From contig NC_087069.1 of NCBI RefSeq assembly GCF_963678635.1, positions 7,078,633-7,142,632 on the forward strand: a DNA stretch of 64,000 bases. The letters are read 5' to 3'. Source of the stretch: Symsagittifera roscoffensis. Lineage: Eukaryota > Xenacoelomorpha > Acoela > Convolutidae. Positions 22,151-31,460 of the stretch are shown one piece after another (position 1 is the stretch's first letter; each line of letters opens with the position of its first letter). A model generated the notes under the pieces. The model had not been told where the DNA came from. It searched no databases and saw only the letters and a list, made by a program, of their open reading frames with translations. A program made the position numbers and the translations under genes.

Positions 22151-23455
22151 ACCAAAGTCAACTTCGGTACGGAGCTTTTACAAATTTGTCATTGGATGTT
22201 TTTGATAAAGTCCCAGTTTTGGAATTAATTATGTCATCTTATACTCAAGAAGTCGTCGCCAGTACTTCTCTAGATGAAAGGGTATTGAGTTTGAAATTGA
22301 AACGGATCGTTATCTCTACCTTGATATGCGTGATAAACATAATAGTTTAACGCTTCAATTACTCGAGGAAAGATTCTCTGATGCTTTCAAAAAAGAAAGA
22401 GCAGAATAAAAAGCAAAATCCGAGGATGACTTAGATGAGAAACCACAAATTTACTTAGCTTATGTAAACAATCTACTACATTCCTTATTCTCCAAATGTG
22501 AAATTTATTTTAAAGTTACAAGGGCTTACAACGCTATTGAATTATTTTCTCATAAGGCACAAATATCGAACGAAACTAACTCGTCTGCAGTTAATAATAA
22601 AGGAATACTTGCCTGTCATGGATACAGTTTTGAAGAATATCCTGATGCATTTGATATGCATACCTTCACTGAGAGAGCAAATTCCTTAGGAACAAGGATA
22701 ACTTTTTCACTCTATGGGAGGCTTGCCCTTGATTTGCTTACTTGAGAAAAATTGTTACTACCAAAAACCAAAGTTCGAATTAACTAATTCGAGCTAGATC
22801 TAATTTTTATATGCTATCTGATAATCCACGAGTCAGTCTGAAAGTTGTTGGTTGTTCGCTGTTTACTAGAAAAATTTTAATTGCTGAAACTAATCATCAT
22901 TACTTGCATTGGCATCTGAAAAGAGAACCTGCTCAATACAATTTCATGGAAACTATAGCAAAAACTTTTATCATTCCATCTCGTCAAAACCAATTCATAC
23001 ATGAAAATTTTTTCAATAACGCTCCAATAAGAAGAACAGCTGTTGCAATGAATTTAAATTCAGCTGTTGTAGGATCTTTTCATGAAAGACTTTTCAGTTA
23101 TCAACAATTTCAATTAGAAGAGCTGAGAATTGTTCAGGGTGGAGGAGCAAATGTTTCATTAGATACAACGTCTCCTTGTCGTCATTATTTTACAACAATG
23201 AAAGCAATACAGTTTAACAAAGATTTCCCAGCTCTTCCTATGGAAGATTATCAAAATAACTATATCCTTGTTTTGACTTGACTTTACCACAGATGCAACT
23301 GAACAGTTGCATTATCCAGAAATTAGAGGAGAAAGCCTGAGATTAGAAATATTTTTTATCAATTTCCCTTGGAACAAGTAACGGAAATGATAGTCTTGGG
23401 AAAAAGACTATCAAATATTCAAAATGAAAAATTCGGATTAGTTGCTAAAAATTAA
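22151..23455 (+). pseudogene. Maverick major capsid protein (F54H12.2 type), copy 1
   Basis: First of two tandem copies. The C-terminal half is open at 22811-23281 (NPRVSLKVVGCSLFTRK, FIIPSRQNQFIHE, FNNAPIRR, TTMKAIQFNKDFPALP), with YPEIRGESLRLE and KFGLVAKN in the next frame, ending at TAA 23453-23455. The N-terminal half (FETDRYLYL, AYNAIELFSHKAQI-like segments, ACHGYSFEEYPDA) is spread over other frames, for example 22498-22689. Length and motif order match the double jelly-roll capsid family found in invertebrate genomes. Frameshifts and stops separate the parts, so no full-length product is possible. Confidence 0.85.
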
Positions 23456-23494
23456 CTTCCTTGAGTTTTCAGGTTCCTATAAAAATTGTTATAA

Positions 23495-24797
23495 ACCAAA
23501 GTCAATTTCGGTACGGAGCTTTTACAAATTTGTCATTGGATGTTTTTGATACAGTCCCAGTTTTGGAAACAATTATGTCATCTTACACTCAAGAAGTCGT
23601 CGCCAGTACTTCTCTAGATGAAAGGGGTATTGAGTTTGAATTTGAAACGGATCGTTATCTCTACCTTGATATGCGTGATAAACATATTAGTTTAGGGCTT
23701 CAATTACTCGAGGAAAGATTCTTTGATGCTTTCAAAAAAGAAAAAATGGAATAAAAAGCAAAATCCGAGGATGACTCAGATGAGGAACCACAAATTTACT
23801 TAACTGATGTAAACAATCTACTATATTCCTTTTTTTCCAAATGTGAAATTTATTTTAAAATTACAAGGGCTTACAACGCTAATGAATTATATTCTCATAA
23901 GGCACAAATATCGAACGAAATTAACTCGTCAGCAGTTAATAATAAAGGAATACTTGCCTGTCATGGATACAGTTTTGAAGAATATCCTGATGCATGTGAT
24001 ATGCATACCTTCACTGAGCGAGCAAATTCTTTAGGAACAAGGATAACTTTTTGACTCTATGGGAGGCTTGCCATTGATTTGTTTACTTGAGAAAAACTGT
24101 TACTACCAAAGACCAAAGTTCGAATTAACTAATTCGAGCTAGATCTAATTTTTATATGCTATCTGATAATCCAAGAGTCAGTCTGAAAATTGTTGATTAT
24201 TCGCTGTTTACTAGAAAAATTTTAATTGCTGAAACTAATCATCATTACTTGCAATGGAATCTAAAAAGAGAACCTGCTCAATACAATTTCATGGAAACTT
24301 AAGCAAGAACTTTTATCATTCCATCTCGTCAAAACCAATTCATGCATGAAAAATTTTTCAATAACGCTCCAATAAGAAGAACAGCTGTTGCAATGAATTT
24401 AAATTCAGCTGTTGCAGGATCTTTCCATGAAAGACTTTTCAGTTATCAACAATTTCAATTAGAAGAGCTGAGAATTGTTCAGGGTGGAAGAGCAAATGTT
24501 TCATTAGATACAACTTCTCCTTGTCGTCATTATGTTACAACAATGAAAGCAATACAGTTCAACAGAGATTTCCCAGCTCTTCCTGTGGAAGATTATCAAA
24601 ATAACTATATCCTTGTTTTGACTTGACTTTACTACAGATGCATTTGAACAGTTGCATTGTCCAGAAATTAGAGGAGAAAGCCTGAGATTAGAAATGTTTT
24701 TCCAATTTCCCTGGAACAAGTAACGGAAATGATAGTCTTGGGAAAAAGGCGATCAAATGTTCAAAATGAAAAATTTGGATTAGTTGCTAAAAATTAA
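23495..24797 (+). pseudogene. Maverick major capsid protein (F54H12.2 type), copy 2
   Basis: Second tandem copy, offset by 1344 bp from copy 1 and clearly similar to it. The N-terminal part is better preserved, with an open frame at 23461-23754 that includes SLDERGIEFEFETDRYLYLD. The middle lies in other frames (23843-24034), and the C-terminal part is open at 24342-24626 (FNNAPIRRTAVAMN, TTMKAIQFNRDFPALP). A stop replaces a codon after FMET near 24300, where copy 1 reads through. The gene ends at TAA 24795-24797. The copies carry different lesions, so both decayed after the duplication. Confidence 0.85.
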
Positions 24798-25050
24798 CTT
24801 CCTTGAGTTTTCAGGTTCCTATAAAATTATTGTAACCTTTTTGAAACTTTTCATTGTTATTGTCTCTGTACTATCTATTTTGTTTTTCTTCAGACCTAAA
24901 TCTCCAGAAAGAGCAAATAATGAATGCTGTTTAATTGAAAACCCAAGAAGTTTTTTCAATCTAGACTGTAAAACAGTGTTCAATAACCGTTGTCCGGTTC
25001 ACAAGTTTTGTGTCTGGGACTTTGTTGATTCAATACCTAAAAGCATATAA
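24784..25050 (+). CDS. small membrane-protein ORF between capsid and protease
   Basis: An open frame with one strongly hydrophobic stretch (KIIVTFLKLFIVIVSVLSIL, roughly residues 13-34) followed by a Cys-containing tail (NECC, DCKTVF, RCPVHKFC, six Cys in about 40 residues). There is no ATG at its start; the open frame begins at TTG inside the end of capsid copy 2. It may be a remnant. I do not recognise the family. A membrane anchor followed by a Cys-rich ectodomain or endodomain is what the sequence shows. Confidence 0.35.
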   Translation: MLKINFLEFSGSYKIIVTFLKLFIVIVSVLSILFFFRPKSPERANNECCLIENPRSFFNLDCKTVFNNRCPVHKFCVWDFVDSIPKSI

Positions 25051-25138
25051 GTCATTAATCTTATTTTTTTATTCTAAAACGTCTATCAAACTATCAATTT
25101 CTTTGTTTATAGATGTAAATCAGCTTACAATTGCAAAG

Positions 25139-25275
25139 ATGGTTAATTTTTCACCTCTGCAAATTATTGAAAGAATTTCTGAGATCAGGTTTAAGTACAT
25201 GGGATCTTATCTTTCTGAGAAATTACCTCAACTAACAAAATACCCCTTTGCAATTGTTAACTCAGCCCCAAGCAA
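25139..25275 (+). CDS. adenovirus-type maturation protease of the Maverick, cut by gap
   Basis: ATG at 25139 opens MVNFSPLQIIERISEIRF, then MGSYLSEKLPQLTKYPFAIV and NSAPSN before the run of N. This matches the N-terminal part of the adenain-like cysteine protease of Mavericks, just ahead of the catalytic His. The catalytic residues would fall in the missing 200 bases and are not visible. After the gap no protease sequence can be recognised, so the rest of the gene is either in the gap or gone. Downstream placement after the capsid gene is usual for this family. Confidence 0.55.
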
Positions 25276-25475
25276 NNNNNNNNNNNNNNNNNNNNNNNNN
25301 NNNNNNNNNNNNNNNNNNNNNNNNNNNNNNNNNNNNNNNNNNNNNNNNNNNNNNNNNNNNNNNNNNNNNNNNNNNNNNNNNNNNNNNNNNNNNNNNNNNN
25401 NNNNNNNNNNNNNNNNNNNNNNNNNNNNNNNNNNNNNNNNNNNNNNNNNNNNNNNNNNNNNNNNNNNNNNNNNNN
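25276..25475. other. assembly gap, 200 N
   Basis: Exactly 200 N, a conventional placeholder length, so the true size is unknown. It separates the A+T-rich Maverick from the G+C-rich block, and the junction between the two is therefore not observed. Confidence 1.
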
Positions 25476-25720
25476 TGTTTTTAGAAAATTTCCAATTGAA
25501 CTATTTTAGTAGGACGAAAAGTAAAGGGTTTTAACTATAGTGGTAAAGGGGGGTTTTTAGGTTAGGAACACAGCCTGTTAGTCTAAAAATCGGGTGTTAT
25601 TTTCAGATTGATTTGGTAAAGTCAAATTGACTACCCAACTGCATTCAATTGAAGAAAGGAAGTCCTTAAACGAAAACGCAAATTGAACGACGCTTCAAGA
25701 AGTAATACTCAAGTTGTTCA

Positions 25721-25780
25721 GGTAAAACTCAAGTTGCTAAGGTAAAACTCAAGTTGCTAAGGTAAAACTCAAGTTGCTAA
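25721..25780 (+). repeat. 20-bp perfect tandem repeat, three copies
   Basis: GGTAAAACTCAAGTTGCTAA occurs three times without change at 25721, 25741 and 25761, flanked by degenerate partial units (TACTCAAGTTG before, TACTCAAGAT after). It lies about 30 bp upstream of the first ATG of the G+C-rich coding block, in what would be its 5' leader. Each unit contains CTCAAG, the hexamer enriched across the block. Confidence 0.9.
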
Positions 25781-25808
25781 TACTCAAGATCACCTGGAAG
25801 TTACAGAA

Positions 25809-26225
25809 ATGGCAGATCGATTTTGGAAGTCCATGCCATCGGCTTTGAAAAAGCCCACACTTGATGAGTTGTACAGACGCCTGAGGGACCTGGATTACAC
25901 TCAAGTGGATGAGAGAATGGCAGTGATGCTGAATGCCATCCTCCAGTTGGAGGAACAGGGTGAGTGCCGGGAGTCTGCGACAGAAGCGGTTTTGATGGTC
26001 GGCTACACCACCGATGGAATATCCAACCAATTGCAAACCAGATGGCTGTCCTGGAACGTGGATGGAGCAATAAGGGGGTTCGACTTGGCAAGGAACCCTG
26101 GCTTGAGTAACAATACCGAGTATGGTGCAGGGGAGTTCCCACTGCCGATCAGACCATCAGTCAGATCTACAGGCCAGAGCACGAGTAAGATACCATCGAT
26201 GTCACGGGCGCAACAAACGAGGTAA
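25809..26225 (+). CDS. first segment of the G+C-rich giant coding region
   Basis: 138 codons from ATG 25809, beginning MADRFWKSMPSALKKPTLDE. It is helical and acidic at first and ends in a Ser/Thr-rich linker. The TAA at 26223-26225 is followed in the same frame by open sequence into the coiled-coil segment, so this is very probably the N-terminus of the same protein. The stop sits in AGGTAAGCG, a consensus-like 5' splice site, with CCTCAG 21 bp later; an intron that short would be exceptional. No family is recognised. Codon usage is G+C-rich, unlike everything upstream of the gap. Confidence 0.55.
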   Translation: MADRFWKSMPSALKKPTLDELYRRLRDLDYTQVDERMAVMLNAILQLEEQGECRESATEAVLMVGYTTDGISNQLQTRWLSWNVDGAIRGFDLARNPGLSNNTEYGAGEFPLPIRPSVRSTGQSTSKIPSMSRAQQTR

Positions 26226-26246
26226 GCGTATCCAGACCTCAGTATC

Positions 26247-28613
26247 ATGAAGAGAGAGCTTGAGAGGACTCAGCGGGAGAGGAACAAGGCGAAATTCGAC
26301 CGGGATCAAGCGAAGCTTGAGAGAGATCAGGCGAATCTTGAGAGGGATCAAGCGGTCGTCGAGAAGGACCAAGCGCGGAGGGAACTGGATATGTTGAGAG
26401 CTGAGCATCTACAGGAACAAAGAGTACGAGAGAATGCCGCGAATTGTGAGCAGCTGAAGTCGGAGCTTGAAAGGATCCAGCAACGACAACGCGAGCTTGA
26501 CATGCAGAAAGGGGCTAGGCCCAAAGAGCGGATGGTTACCGGCTCAAGGCCAGAGTCACGTATGGAGGTGGACGAAGCTCCTAGATCGAAGATACGATTT
26601 AACCTTGATCGCGCGGCTCAAGAACATATGAATGAGGGGTTGGAGGTGTGGATACCAGCTGAATCAACGTCCTCCCTGCGTGGCCTAGAGACACAAATAA
26701 TACGCCCATTGATGGACGTCGCGCTGCCTGGATATACCCCAAGTTCAACCCCGAGTAGTAGTCAGGTGAGCGGTAGCTCGTCACGACTGAAAGAGTTGAA
26801 CGAGCGGCTACAGCTAAGGAGTCGTGAGAGTCCAGCAAGAGTGGAGTTACCCTCGACGTGGAGGGAGCAACCTGTCAGGAGTGTGGTGATCTCAAGTTAC
26901 AAGAAGAATACGGAAGGCAGATACCACAGGCACAATCGGATGGATTGGAGCACGGCGCAGAGAGACAGGAGGGATTGCTTGCTGACCCGGATTCAGTCCC
27001 ATTGGCAAACGGGGATCTTGAGTTTCGCTGGAGCTGCGACGCCGCAGATGTTGGCAAAACTTGAGATGCTAGGGATGGCAAGAGTATACACGGTAACTCT
27101 GATGGTCGGGACGAACGACGTGTCTAGGGGGGAGGCTAGGAAAGTGACGAGGCTGCATGACAAGATGAGCTGCATTCTTGAGGAATTGCGGATTCAAATG
27201 GATCCTGCCATTCTCACGGTGTGCACCATTCCTTATAACATGAAAGCGGACCAACATGCAATGGAGATGAATACAAAAGTGCGAAACCTGAATGAAATAA
27301 TCAGGCAGATACACCAAAGGAGCGTCCTCCCTGTTGGACTACTGGACGTAGCCGAGTATATGGAGCGATCTGCTTTCCCCGACGATGCATCCTCGGACGG
27401 GATTCACTTCGACAGGCCCAGAGGGGTGGAGTGGTTAAATGACGTCTTCCAAAGGCACATAAGCGCATTGGAGGCAGAGTTGCTAGAAACGGCCCAAGTC
27501 ACGTTCGGACCACCCCCAAATCCACCCTTCTTCAACCCGAGAGCGTTGTCCAGTCGCCTGGGAGCGATGGCCGATTCTAGAGACAGTTCGAGGAACAGCC
27601 GGACCAGGTTTCCGGGCGCCGCACCCATGGAGGCCGAGGAGGCAACGTCATCAACTCCTCAGGGTTCGGTAATATCCTCGGTGGTGTTGGCGGAGAAAAA
27701 GAAACCGGAGAGGCCAGCGGAGACCAGTAGGTCGAGATATGTGGAGAAGGTGAAGGAGCTGGACTTGGAAGATCTGGAGTGCAGGCTAGAGTTGGCGGAA
27801 GCTTTGGGTCTTGAGCGGGTGTCGCACGAAGACTTGGGTAGACACCAGTGCGTAGACTGGCTGAAGGCTCACGAGACGCATTTCTCAAGAGCGAAAATAA
27901 TGGAGACAGCGGATCTGACTGGGATTCCCACGAAATCGGTCATGGGACCCATCAACTATAGGCCTCTCAAGTCGCTGGGGAGTCCGGGACTCGTGGTAGA
28001 GCCTCCCAAGCATCGAACCAGCATTGCCAGGATTAGGTTGGCAACTCCAGCACAGTTGAGGGTGGTGGACAAACTGTTGGACCCGAGGGAGATGGAACTA
28101 CCGGACGCCGCGTATGAGGGTACGAGATTAGCCGACGACCCCAGATACGGGAAACCCTGCGGGAACACGCAGCTGGCCAAAACCTTGGCAGTTTATGACA
28201 GGGCAGATCCAGCCGCTGCGAGGGTGGTCATCGTGGCGGGATCGGATTTTGAGGGAACGTCTCCCAAGTTATTTTGGCCGGAAACTCTGATATACTCACT
28301 ACCGGGAGCGGAGCTAAACCAGATGTTAACCTTGGTGGTGGCAATAAAATCGGAGATGCCTTGCGAGCCTGAGCTACTACTGTTTGCAGGAATGAATGAT
28401 CACTTGCATGCGACAGGGTTTCTTGAGCAGCTCAAGGTTGATGAACCAGCACCGAAGAAGATCTGGGAAGCAATCCAGACGTTATTTGCAGCTATGAACG
28501 AAGTACAAGAGAACGTTGCCTCACGATTTGGCTCCAAGACAAAAGTAGTGCTCACGACGTCCCCGGGTACGCGAGCATGCCTCCCGCTCTGCAATTTGTA
28601 TATGCGATCTTGA
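26247..28613 (+). CDS. coiled-coil protein with two SGNH-hydrolase-like modules
   Basis: 788 codons, the longest open frame of the block. Residues about 1-90 form a charged coiled coil with four heptads DQAKLER, DQANLER, DQAVVEK, DQARREL. A Ser/Pro-rich linker follows. SGNH-like module 1 has VTLMVGTNDVSRG (about residues 283-295) and DGIHFDRPRG (about 383-392), matching the block III GxND and block V DxxH of GDSL/SGNH esterases; the block I Ser motif is not clear. A second linker and helical region lead to module 2, with VVIVAGSDFEG (about 661-671) and LLLFAGMNDHL (about 711-721). The frame ends at 28613, but similar coding sequence continues in other frames, so the ORF end is a break. SGNH domains are known in ORF1 of some retrotransposons and in bacterial and phage esterases. 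Catalysis is not demonstrable here. Confidence 0.7.
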   Translation: MKRELERTQRERNKAKFDRDQAKLERDQANLERDQAVVEKDQARRELDMLRAEHLQEQRVRENAANCEQLKSELERIQQRQRELDMQKGARPKERMVTGSRPESRMEVDEAPRSKIRFNLDRAAQEHMNEGLEVWIPAESTSSLRGLETQIIRPLMDVALPGYTPSSTPSSSQVSGSSSRLKELNERLQLRSRESPARVELPSTWREQPVRSVVISSYKKNTEGRYHRHNRMDWSTAQRDRRDCLLTRIQSHWQTGILSFAGAATPQMLAKLEMLGMARVYTVTLMVGTNDVSRGEARKVTRLHDKMSCILEELRIQMDPAILTVCTIPYNMKADQHAMEMNTKVRNLNEIIRQIHQRSVLPVGLLDVAEYMERSAFPDDASSDGIHFDRPRGVEWLNDVFQRHISALEAELLETAQVTFGPPPNPPFFNPRALSSRLGAMADSRDSSRNSRTRFPGAAPMEAEEATSSTPQGSVISSVVLAEKKKPERPAETSRSRYVEKVKELDLEDLECRLELAEALGLERVSHEDLGRHQCVDWLKAHETHFSRAKIMETADLTGIPTKSVMGPINYRPLKSLGSPGLVVEPPKHRTSIARIRLATPAQLRVVDKLLDPREMELPDAAYEGTRLADDPRYGKPCGNTQLAKTLAVYDRADPAAARVVIVAGSDFEGTSPKLFWPETLIYSLPGAELNQMLTLVVAIKSEMPCEPELLLFAGMNDHLHATGFLEQLKVDEPAPKKIWEAIQTLFAAMNEVQENVASRFGSKTKVVLTTSPGTRACLPLCNLYMRS

Positions 28614-28733
28614 TCTTGATAGCGGAAGAGAATGGGTGGCGTATTCTGATGGCAGCTCCCAATCGGGAGTTGGAACCAACGAACTTGAGACTTCGCAAGT
28701 CAGAACTGGCGGTGAGTGGGCGGATGTGTCCCA
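28563..28733 (+). pseudogene. bridging segment of the giant coding region in the third frame
   Basis: In the frame starting with the GTCCCCGGGTAC codons, the sequence reads PGYASMPPALQFVYAIL, then LIAEENGWRILMAAPNRELE and LRLRKSELA before stopping near 28733. It joins the end of SGNH-like module 2 to the next frame, whose plausible coding starts around 28715 with WADVSHALRGF. Two single-base lesions within about 170 bp would explain the change from the first to the second frame. It is hydrophobic and helix-forming. Confidence 0.5.
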
Positions 28734-30627
28734 CGCGTTGAGGGGATTCTACGAGTTGGCAGACATCCTTATTGTATTGGACGAGGTCCTCTTGCTGGAG
28801 ATATCAAACTTCGCTAGGCAACTCAAGCTCATTCCGGTCATAGGGGATGATCATCCAGTAGTGACTCACCTGAGGGCCAGTCTGTGGTTTCGAAGTATGG
28901 AGTTGACTATCACAAGCTCCACCAGTAAGTCTAGAGGGCCGAGCAACGAAAGGAAGAACGTGGCCGCAGCGGAGAAGCAGCTGGAGTCGATGGTGTATCG
29001 ACTGACACAAGAGAGAGGCAGATGGCCCTTCCTGACACCAAGGCTGGAGAACGCCACGGAGAAGACAAGAGAGGATGCCCCACCTCTTGTGAAGCAAATC
29101 TGGGAATTTCTTGAGGAGCAGCTGGAAGTGGCCGAGAAGAGGGAAATGACGGTGGCCAGGTTCGTCACAGCAGCCAACGAGGTCACAATTGGAGGATTCT
29201 GGAGGGAGCACGCAAGGGGTGAGCTGAGGACGAGGAGGGATCACGAGATTCTTGAGTTCTTGAGTCCTTGTTGGGGAAAGGAGTTCATGGCTGGAGTGTA
29301 CAGCGCGAAAGAGACCATCTTTGGAGCCTTCATACAAGAAATCTTGAACATGCCCATCAGTCTGTTGTTGGCACTGTAACTGGTTTACCCAAGGTACTTG
29401 TTCAATATGGGCCCAGCGTACATGTTCAGCCGGGGCGTAGACACACTCCGGATTGACGGGTACTTGGCATTGGTGCTTCTAACCCATGGGGAACTGATGT
29501 CATTTCACCGACTAATGAAAGACGAAGAGCCTCTGTCGATGGGAAGAACACACTCGAGTATTGACACCTATTCGTATAAGTGTGCTGCCAGATTAAAGAC
29601 GCTGCTAGTGCAGTACCTACTGATGCAAAACCGGCACCTGACTGGTGAAGAAAAGAGCCCGAAGACGCGAGATGAGTGGAGGAAATGGAATGGGGGCATG
29701 CCTCTGTTGACGGACCTATGCCTGGCCATGAGATCGGACCCCATGGGGATGATCCGGGGGCTAGAGGAGGTCGTAACCTGCATTTATGGACCGGCCGTCA
29801 CGTACGCGTTTCCAGATCCTCTGGTGACAGCTTATCGCTACTCAATGACCCACTTGAGCCTCTTAAGCATACTAGATGGGACGACACTCAATTGGTGTCA
29901 GCAGGAGGTGCTCAGGGCACAAATGAGCAACACGGTGCTCTTCGGAAAGGTGAAGGATCCGGAGTTGGTGATATACAGTTTCCGAGGACAACTGCAGTGC
30001 AGGATGGGAGGTAAGCGCGAAAGCCCCATCGAAACCTATCCCAAGTTCTGGAACCTAAATCCCCTGACAGCAAATGGACAAGAGATCTTGAGAATTCCCG
30101 CATGGAAGAAAAGCTTCGAGTTGGTGAAAAGGGAGCTAGAGGCGATATTGGAGAAGGAAGTCCTACCAGCAAGCATTCCAGAGTTTCCAACAGTGAGGAG
30201 AATGACCCTGGGGATGAACAGCTCCCTGGTGGTCCCGTCCCTGTTCGCGAGAGCAGCAACCGAAGAACAACAGAGGGAGTTCATCGATGGCTGGGATCCC
30301 CTCTTCATCGGCTACACTGCAGCAATTTATTTTCATACCAGCGATGCGAAAATAAATTCATGGACAACTCAAGCCAAGAAAATGAGAGGCTCGATGCCAC
30401 CGAAATTCGAGGTGCAAGAAGCCTTGAGAACACTTGAGCGGGCAGGTCTGGAGAACAAGTTGCCGGTGTGGGACGATGGCAGGATGATAGTGGAGGAAGG
30501 AATCGCACTAAAAGGAGATGAGATGGTGTTTGCGGGCACCTTACGGACTGGAGCAAGTGGAGATGAGACAGGAGGGGAAGGAGCTGGATGCAGCAGGCCC
30601 ATTGTATGTGGCTCTGACAGAGTATAA
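28636..30627 (+). pseudogene. middle segment of the giant coding region, one internal stop
   Basis: A frame of about 660 codons interrupted once by TAA at 29377-29379; both sides have the same G+C-rich, protein-like composition. The first part (28636-29379) is helical, with charged runs such as EFLEEQLEVAEKREMTVARF. The second (29398-30627) continues MGPAYMFSRGVDTLRIDGYL and has Trp- and Cys-containing conserved-looking motifs (NWCQQEVLRAQM, GWDPLFIGYTAAIYF). Coding switches to the third frame near 30545, so the last 80 bases of this frame are shadow. No polymerase, helicase, protease or capsid signature is recognised. The length and lack of introns suggest a structural or replication polyprotein, which is inference. 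Confidence 0.55.
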
Positions 30628-31456
30628 GAAAACGGGTCCAGCGACACCATCAACCCTATCGGTGGACACCCCTGGGGATAAAAGGAGCGGTCCTGTAGAA
30701 GATCAATTGAGGAGGATTCTTGAGAGAAGAGAAGCAGAATCGGGAGAGGAGAGCATCGAAGAGACTTTCAGCGAGGCAGGAGAGGATATGGAAGTGGGAA
30801 ACACACCGGAGCAAAAACCATCGGAGGAGGAGTTCACCACGCAAGAGCTGTTGAAGGATCTGAGTGGAGAAAATTGAGCAGACACCCCCACGCCACCTCT
30901 GACCTCATCTCCCCACAAGAATCTAGAATTACCACTGACGAGCGAGAATCCTAACATGGGGATGATTTTCCTGAGCGCAGAAAGAAGGGAGAAGAACACC
31001 TTCGAGGGAAACAGGGATGCTTTCCTAGGCACTCTGGATGAGGACGCTTGGCGAGGATTCTTGAGCGATTTTAATCGAAAAGTGGATGACGAGACCATAT
31101 TGGATGATTTCTAGGAGGAGCTGTGGGACACGGTGGTGATATTCGGAGAGCCTGTCCTGATGGGGACAGGTCTGGAGGAGAAAGCTAGAGGAGAGCTGCT
31201 GAGCAAGATGGTCGAGTTGAGGAAGGCATCACGGAAGATCAAGGAAGACAAATGTAAAGAAAGCTCTACTCTGAAACAAAAAACTGACAATAAAAAAATT
31301 GAACATGTAAGGGGGATAAGGTCGGAACGAGCGAGTAATATAATTAAAAGTACTAATATCCTTAAGGCTCGAGCAGGGGGGAGGCAAGAGTTGGAAGGGT
31401 TGGATGGAGACAAGGAAGTCGAATTAGTGATGATAACGACAACGCACACCGAGTAG
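30545..31456 (+). pseudogene. acidic low-complexity segment of the giant coding region
   Basis: Third-frame segment with isolated stops at 30875-30877 (TGA) and at about 31112 (TAG). It is rich in Glu, Ser, Thr and Pro (GEESIEETFSEAGEDMEV; EQKPSEEEFTTQELL), then more globular (NMGMIFLSAERREKN, DEDAWRGFLSDF), then Lys-rich. This looks like a disordered inter-domain linker. From about 31260 base composition becomes more A+T-rich and the frame ends at 31456. Confidence 0.45.
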
Positions 31457-31460
31457 AGAC

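Larger units (their letters stand above)
22141..24828 (+). repeat. 1344-bp tandem duplication of the capsid gene
   Basis: ATTGTTATAAACCAAAGTCAA starts at 22141 and again at 23485. The closing CTTCCTTGAGTTTTCAGGTT segment occurs near 23455 and 24797. The unit runs from the stop of the upstream small gene to just past the capsid stop, so one whole gene was duplicated. Confidence 0.9.

Noticed and set aside
25248-25534. ORFs running through the N gap
   Set aside because: The apparent continuity comes from unknown bases being read as open; only the part before 25276 can be interpreted.
28840-28856. GDD tripeptide (VIGDDHPV) as an RNA polymerase active site
   Set aside because: No other polymerase motifs surround it and the sequence context is helical and charged; a chance tripeptide.
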